Shown here: one piece after another, positions 61,533 through 64,000 of the stretch
Layout of the letters: each line of letters starts with the position of its first letter
How positions within the stretch are numbered: the first letter of the stretch is position 1
Assembly (NCBI GenBank): GCA_964343835.1
Contig: CAYFKR010000003.1
Location: forward strand, 224,846 to 288,845
Origin: CALEMW01 sp964343835
GTDB taxonomy: Bacteria; Krumholzibacteriota; Krumholzibacteriia; LZORAL124-64-63
Length of the DNA: 64,000 nt
Direction of reading: 5' to 3'
The notes under the pieces: generated by a model
What the model saw: the letters and a program-made list of their open reading frames with translations, nothing else
Databases searched by the model: none
What the model was told of the DNA's origin: nothing
Program-made: the position numbers and the translations under genes

Positions 61533-63857
61533 GTGGCGAAACTCCCCAAGATGCTGACCCGGACGATCCATGGGGACGAAGGGGATCTCACGGTTCTGAC
61601 GTCCCCCACGTCCCTGCTGGAGAAGGTGGGACTCGGGGCCGCGCCGTTCGACTTCGGCCTGCCGGACTTGCTGGACGAAGACCTTCTTCCTCCGGAGCAG
61701 AACGCCTTGCTCAAGGACCTGGTCGAGACCCATCTGTTCATCTTCAAGGACGGCCGCCGCCAGCCCATCGTGATGATCCCGCCGATGGTGGAGTTCGTCA
61801 GCGACCTGTTCTACGAGCGGACCCAACAGGCGATCCTGTGGAAACCCCGAGGGGGCGGGGGATCGCTGGCCGCCGCCATTTTGATCTGGCTGATGATGGT
61901 ATACCGGGGCAAGAGCTTCCTGGACATGGCTGGGTCCGGGGAACAGGCGAAGCGCGTGTACGAGTACGTTTCGCAGTTCTGGTACTGCGTTCCTGGACTG
62001 GCCGAGGCTCTTCTCGATGGTGACCCCCTGCAGTCGGAGACGCGGCTGAAGAACGGGGTCACTCTGTCGTGCGTTCCGGCGTCGGAGAAGGCTGCGCGAG
62101 GGAAGCACGTCGCTGGATTCGTCGCCGATGAGTCCTGCCAGGAGGACGTCCGGGTCGGCAAGATCCTCCACGCCGCGGTCCAGGGTGCTCTGTCAGAACC
62201 CAACTTCACGATCGTTCTGCTGTCGACCTTCCACGTGCCGTTCGGGTTCTTCCAGGAGAACTGGGACCTCGCGGAGGAGCGAGGGTTCCGGCAGTACCGG
62301 TGGGACGTGTACGACTGCATGGCGCGGTGCGAGATGGGCCTCGACCAAGCGACAGACGATGACCCCCTCGCTCTAGCCTACTGCCGAGGCGAATGCCCCC
62401 TGACCGAGGCCGTCCAGGATCGAGATGCCGAGGGCCGGATGGTTGGCGAGCACTTCGAGGGCTGCAACGGCCGGGCGCGGTCAGCTGCCGGTCACCTGAC
62501 CCGCGACAACGTGCTGAAGGCCAAGATGCTCAACCGGGGGACCGACGTCTGGGCTGTCGAGCACGAGTGCAAGCGACCGACCTCGAGCGGCATGATCTAC
62601 GACGCCGAAATGGTGCAGGCGAGTGTGTCCGCCGTACCTGAAATGGAGAGGATCGAGGGATCGGTCAGACGAGCCGTCGGCATCGACTGGGGGAGGTTCG
62701 CCGTGGCCGTTCTGGCCGAGCGGGCCGTCGACCATGTGAGCATCAGTGAGGGGCGGATCTTCGATTCGAAGACCATCGGCGATCTGGTCCAGTACCTCGT
62801 CGAGCTGAGGGGCCGCGTGGGGGACTTCGTCGTCTACGCAGATGCCGAGAACGCCTACGGCAACCTGGACTGCCGCAACGCCGGGTTCGAGGTCGTTCCG
62901 GTCGCCTTCAACAAGCACAAGGAAGGCGGTATCGAGAACCTGGCCCGCTACTTCAACCACGGGAAGATCCGCATCGCCGACGACGGCCACCTCAAGACGG
63001 TCATCCGTCAGCTCCTGCGCTACCGGCGCAACGAGGCGGGCCGGATCGTGAAGGAGGATGACCACGGCCCCGACGCCTTGATGTGCGCCATGCTCCATTT
63101 CCCATTCATCGACGAGTTCGACACCGCGCTGGGCCAGATGCTCAGCGGGACGGACCGGGAACGTTTGAAGGTGTCGGGCGCCCTGATGGATGGCTGCATC
63201 CATGACTACCCCCTCGAGGTGCCGGAGGGCGGCTACTGCTCGATGGGGGTGTCCGCCGGGTCGAGCGGCTTCTACGTGGTGATCTCCCTAGTGCCGGAGT
63301 TCGACGGGGGCAAGAACGAGGAGCCTCGCCGTGCCATGTTCATCGGGAAGGTCCAGGACTGGTCGGATCTCGACGAACTGATCGCCAAGTACAAGGTCCG
63401 CAACTGCCTGATCTCCCCGCAGCCCGAGCCGCACCTCGTGCAGAGGTGGGCGGAGTCAGCGGGTTACCGAGTCGTCCAGCTGGTGACGTATCTGAACGAT
63501 GGGATCTCTGGGCCGAGCTGGGACAAGGAGGCATCGAGGATCACCGTCGACCGCACCTACGCCCTGAACTCGGCTTACGAGGAGATCCGCTCCGGCCTCT
63601 GGTGGATTCCGCCCGGCGCACAGGAGATCGGCAACGGCGACTTCTATGCCCAGATGAAGGCTCCGACCCGTATCCGCGACAACGTGGACGGACAGATCCG
63701 CTACCGTTGGGTCGAGTCCGGCCCGCTGGAGCACTACCGTCATGCCCATGTGTTCGACCATGTTGGGACCGAGATCGCACGGCGGAATCCGCGCGCCGCA
63801 TGTGTGGGGACGGAATCAGATCATTGTGACGTCAATCTACTTGGTGACTACGGCTAA
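61533..63857 (+). CDS. Phage terminase large subunit with second nuclease-like domain
   Basis: 774 residues. The ATPase has a divergent Walker A (LWKPRGGGGSLAAA; the usual Lys is missing but a Lys lies at the start of the loop) and Walker B VAGFVADESC. The first RNase-H-like nuclease domain has its acidic residues (GIDWG near 62680, YADAENA, and DHGPDALM near 63060). After it, from about 63190, a second segment (MGVSAGSSGFYVVISL, NCLISPQPEPHLV, VDRTYALNS, LEHYRHAH) follows the pattern of terminase nuclease domains but has Ser or Glu where Asp is expected. AGGAGG is 7 bp before GTG 61533. Confidence 0.85.
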   Translation: MAKLPKMLTRTIHGDEGDLTVLTSPTSLLEKVGLGAAPFDFGLPDLLDEDLLPPEQNALLKDLVETHLFIFKDGRRQPIVMIPPMVEFVSDLFYERTQQAILWKPRGGGGSLAAAILIWLMMVYRGKSFLDMAGSGEQAKRVYEYVSQFWYCVPGLAEALLDGDPLQSETRLKNGVTLSCVPASEKAARGKHVAGFVADESCQEDVRVGKILHAAVQGALSEPNFTIVLLSTFHVPFGFFQENWDLAEERGFRQYRWDVYDCMARCEMGLDQATDDDPLALAYCRGECPLTEAVQDRDAEGRMVGEHFEGCNGRARSAAGHLTRDNVLKAKMLNRGTDVWAVEHECKRPTSSGMIYDAEMVQASVSAVPEMERIEGSVRRAVGIDWGRFAVAVLAERAVDHVSISEGRIFDSKTIGDLVQYLVELRGRVGDFVVYADAENAYGNLDCRNAGFEVVPVAFNKHKEGGIENLARYFNHGKIRIADDGHLKTVIRQLLRYRRNEAGRIVKEDDHGPDALMCAMLHFPFIDEFDTALGQMLSGTDRERLKVSGALMDGCIHDYPLEVPEGGYCSMGVSAGSSGFYVVISLVPEFDGGKNEEPRRAMFIGKVQDWSDLDELIAKYKVRNCLISPQPEPHLVQRWAESAGYRVVQLVTYLNDGISGPSWDKEASRITVDRTYALNSAYEEIRSGLWWIPPGAQEIGNGDFYAQMKAPTRIRDNVDGQIRYRWVESGPLEHYRHAHVFDHVGTEIARRNPRAACVGTESDHCDVNLLGDYG

Positions 63858-64000
63858 TAATGCATACAGATTCAAGGTTCCTTGATGTGAGTCTGCCTAA
63901 AAGTCACAACGGTTCGTATATCAGTGTCGTCACCTCCGCGCCAATGTTGTAGAGCCCATCTATTCTGTCCCACCTTCTGACGATAAATCATGTGACACGT

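Noticed and set aside
63858..64000. Right attachment site of the island
   Set aside because: No copy of the tRNA-Asn 3' end is found here or elsewhere to the right of the tRNA in this window; the island probably continues.

Overview
This 64 kb window comes from a high-GC bacterium with a Gram-negative envelope. It contains many signal peptides, lipoboxes, outer-membrane beta-barrels ending in aromatic residues, and a secreted protease with a FlgD-like C-terminal tail of the kind common in the FCB superphylum (Krumholzibacteriota or Eiseniibacteriota would fit). The phylum is an inference from gene style, not a measurement.

Region 1 (1-22.1 kb) is a heme and electron-export block. Two heme operons, hemE-N-H-Y (1-4120) and hemC-D-B-L (18173-22093), bracket a multiheme cytochrome locus. 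The locus holds an OmcS-like hexaheme protein that resembles the Geobacter nanowire subunit and keeps the His that bridges neighbouring subunits, an NHL-repeat protein, a 1023-residue protein with 42 heme-binding motifs, a SurA-like prolyl isomerase, two small envelope proteins (one a GNA1162/CsgG-like lipoprotein), a 720-residue beta-barrel with a discoidin-like insert, and a divergent heptaheme cytochrome. A chemoreceptor gene lies between hemE and the cytochromes. My reading is an uncharacterised extracellular electron transfer system with its own secretion and folding factors. An ImcH/NapC-like inner-membrane cytochrome and the menaquinone gene mqnE lie at 33-36 kb and could feed it.

Region 2 (22.3-46.5 kb) is mixed chromosomal content: a C10 cysteine protease, a two-barrel protein with a base-composition shift, a two-component system, a small putative RiPP cassette (Cys-rich precursor, LpxL-like acyltransferase, M50 protease), a Na/phosphate transporter with a PhoU partner, peptide deformylase, MqnE, the inner-membrane cytochrome, threonine dehydratase, a PHP phosphatase and a 2Fe-2S ferredoxin. 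A sigma-54 activator gene is flanked on both sides by candidate sigma-54 promoters; one faces an outer-membrane operon and the other a possible small antisense RNA.

Region 3 (46.8-64 kb) is a genomic island starting at a tRNA-Asn. It carries nuclease genes that look defensive (EVE-HNH, CoiA-like, a four-gene operon with two PD-(D/E)XK proteins), a large serine recombinase in a coupled operon with two DUF2924-type genes and small phage-type genes, an orphan ParB-methylase, small and large terminase genes (the large one with a second, degenerate nuclease-like domain), and a tyrosine recombinase beside nested inverted repeats. No capsid or portal gene is visible. The far end of the island is outside the window.
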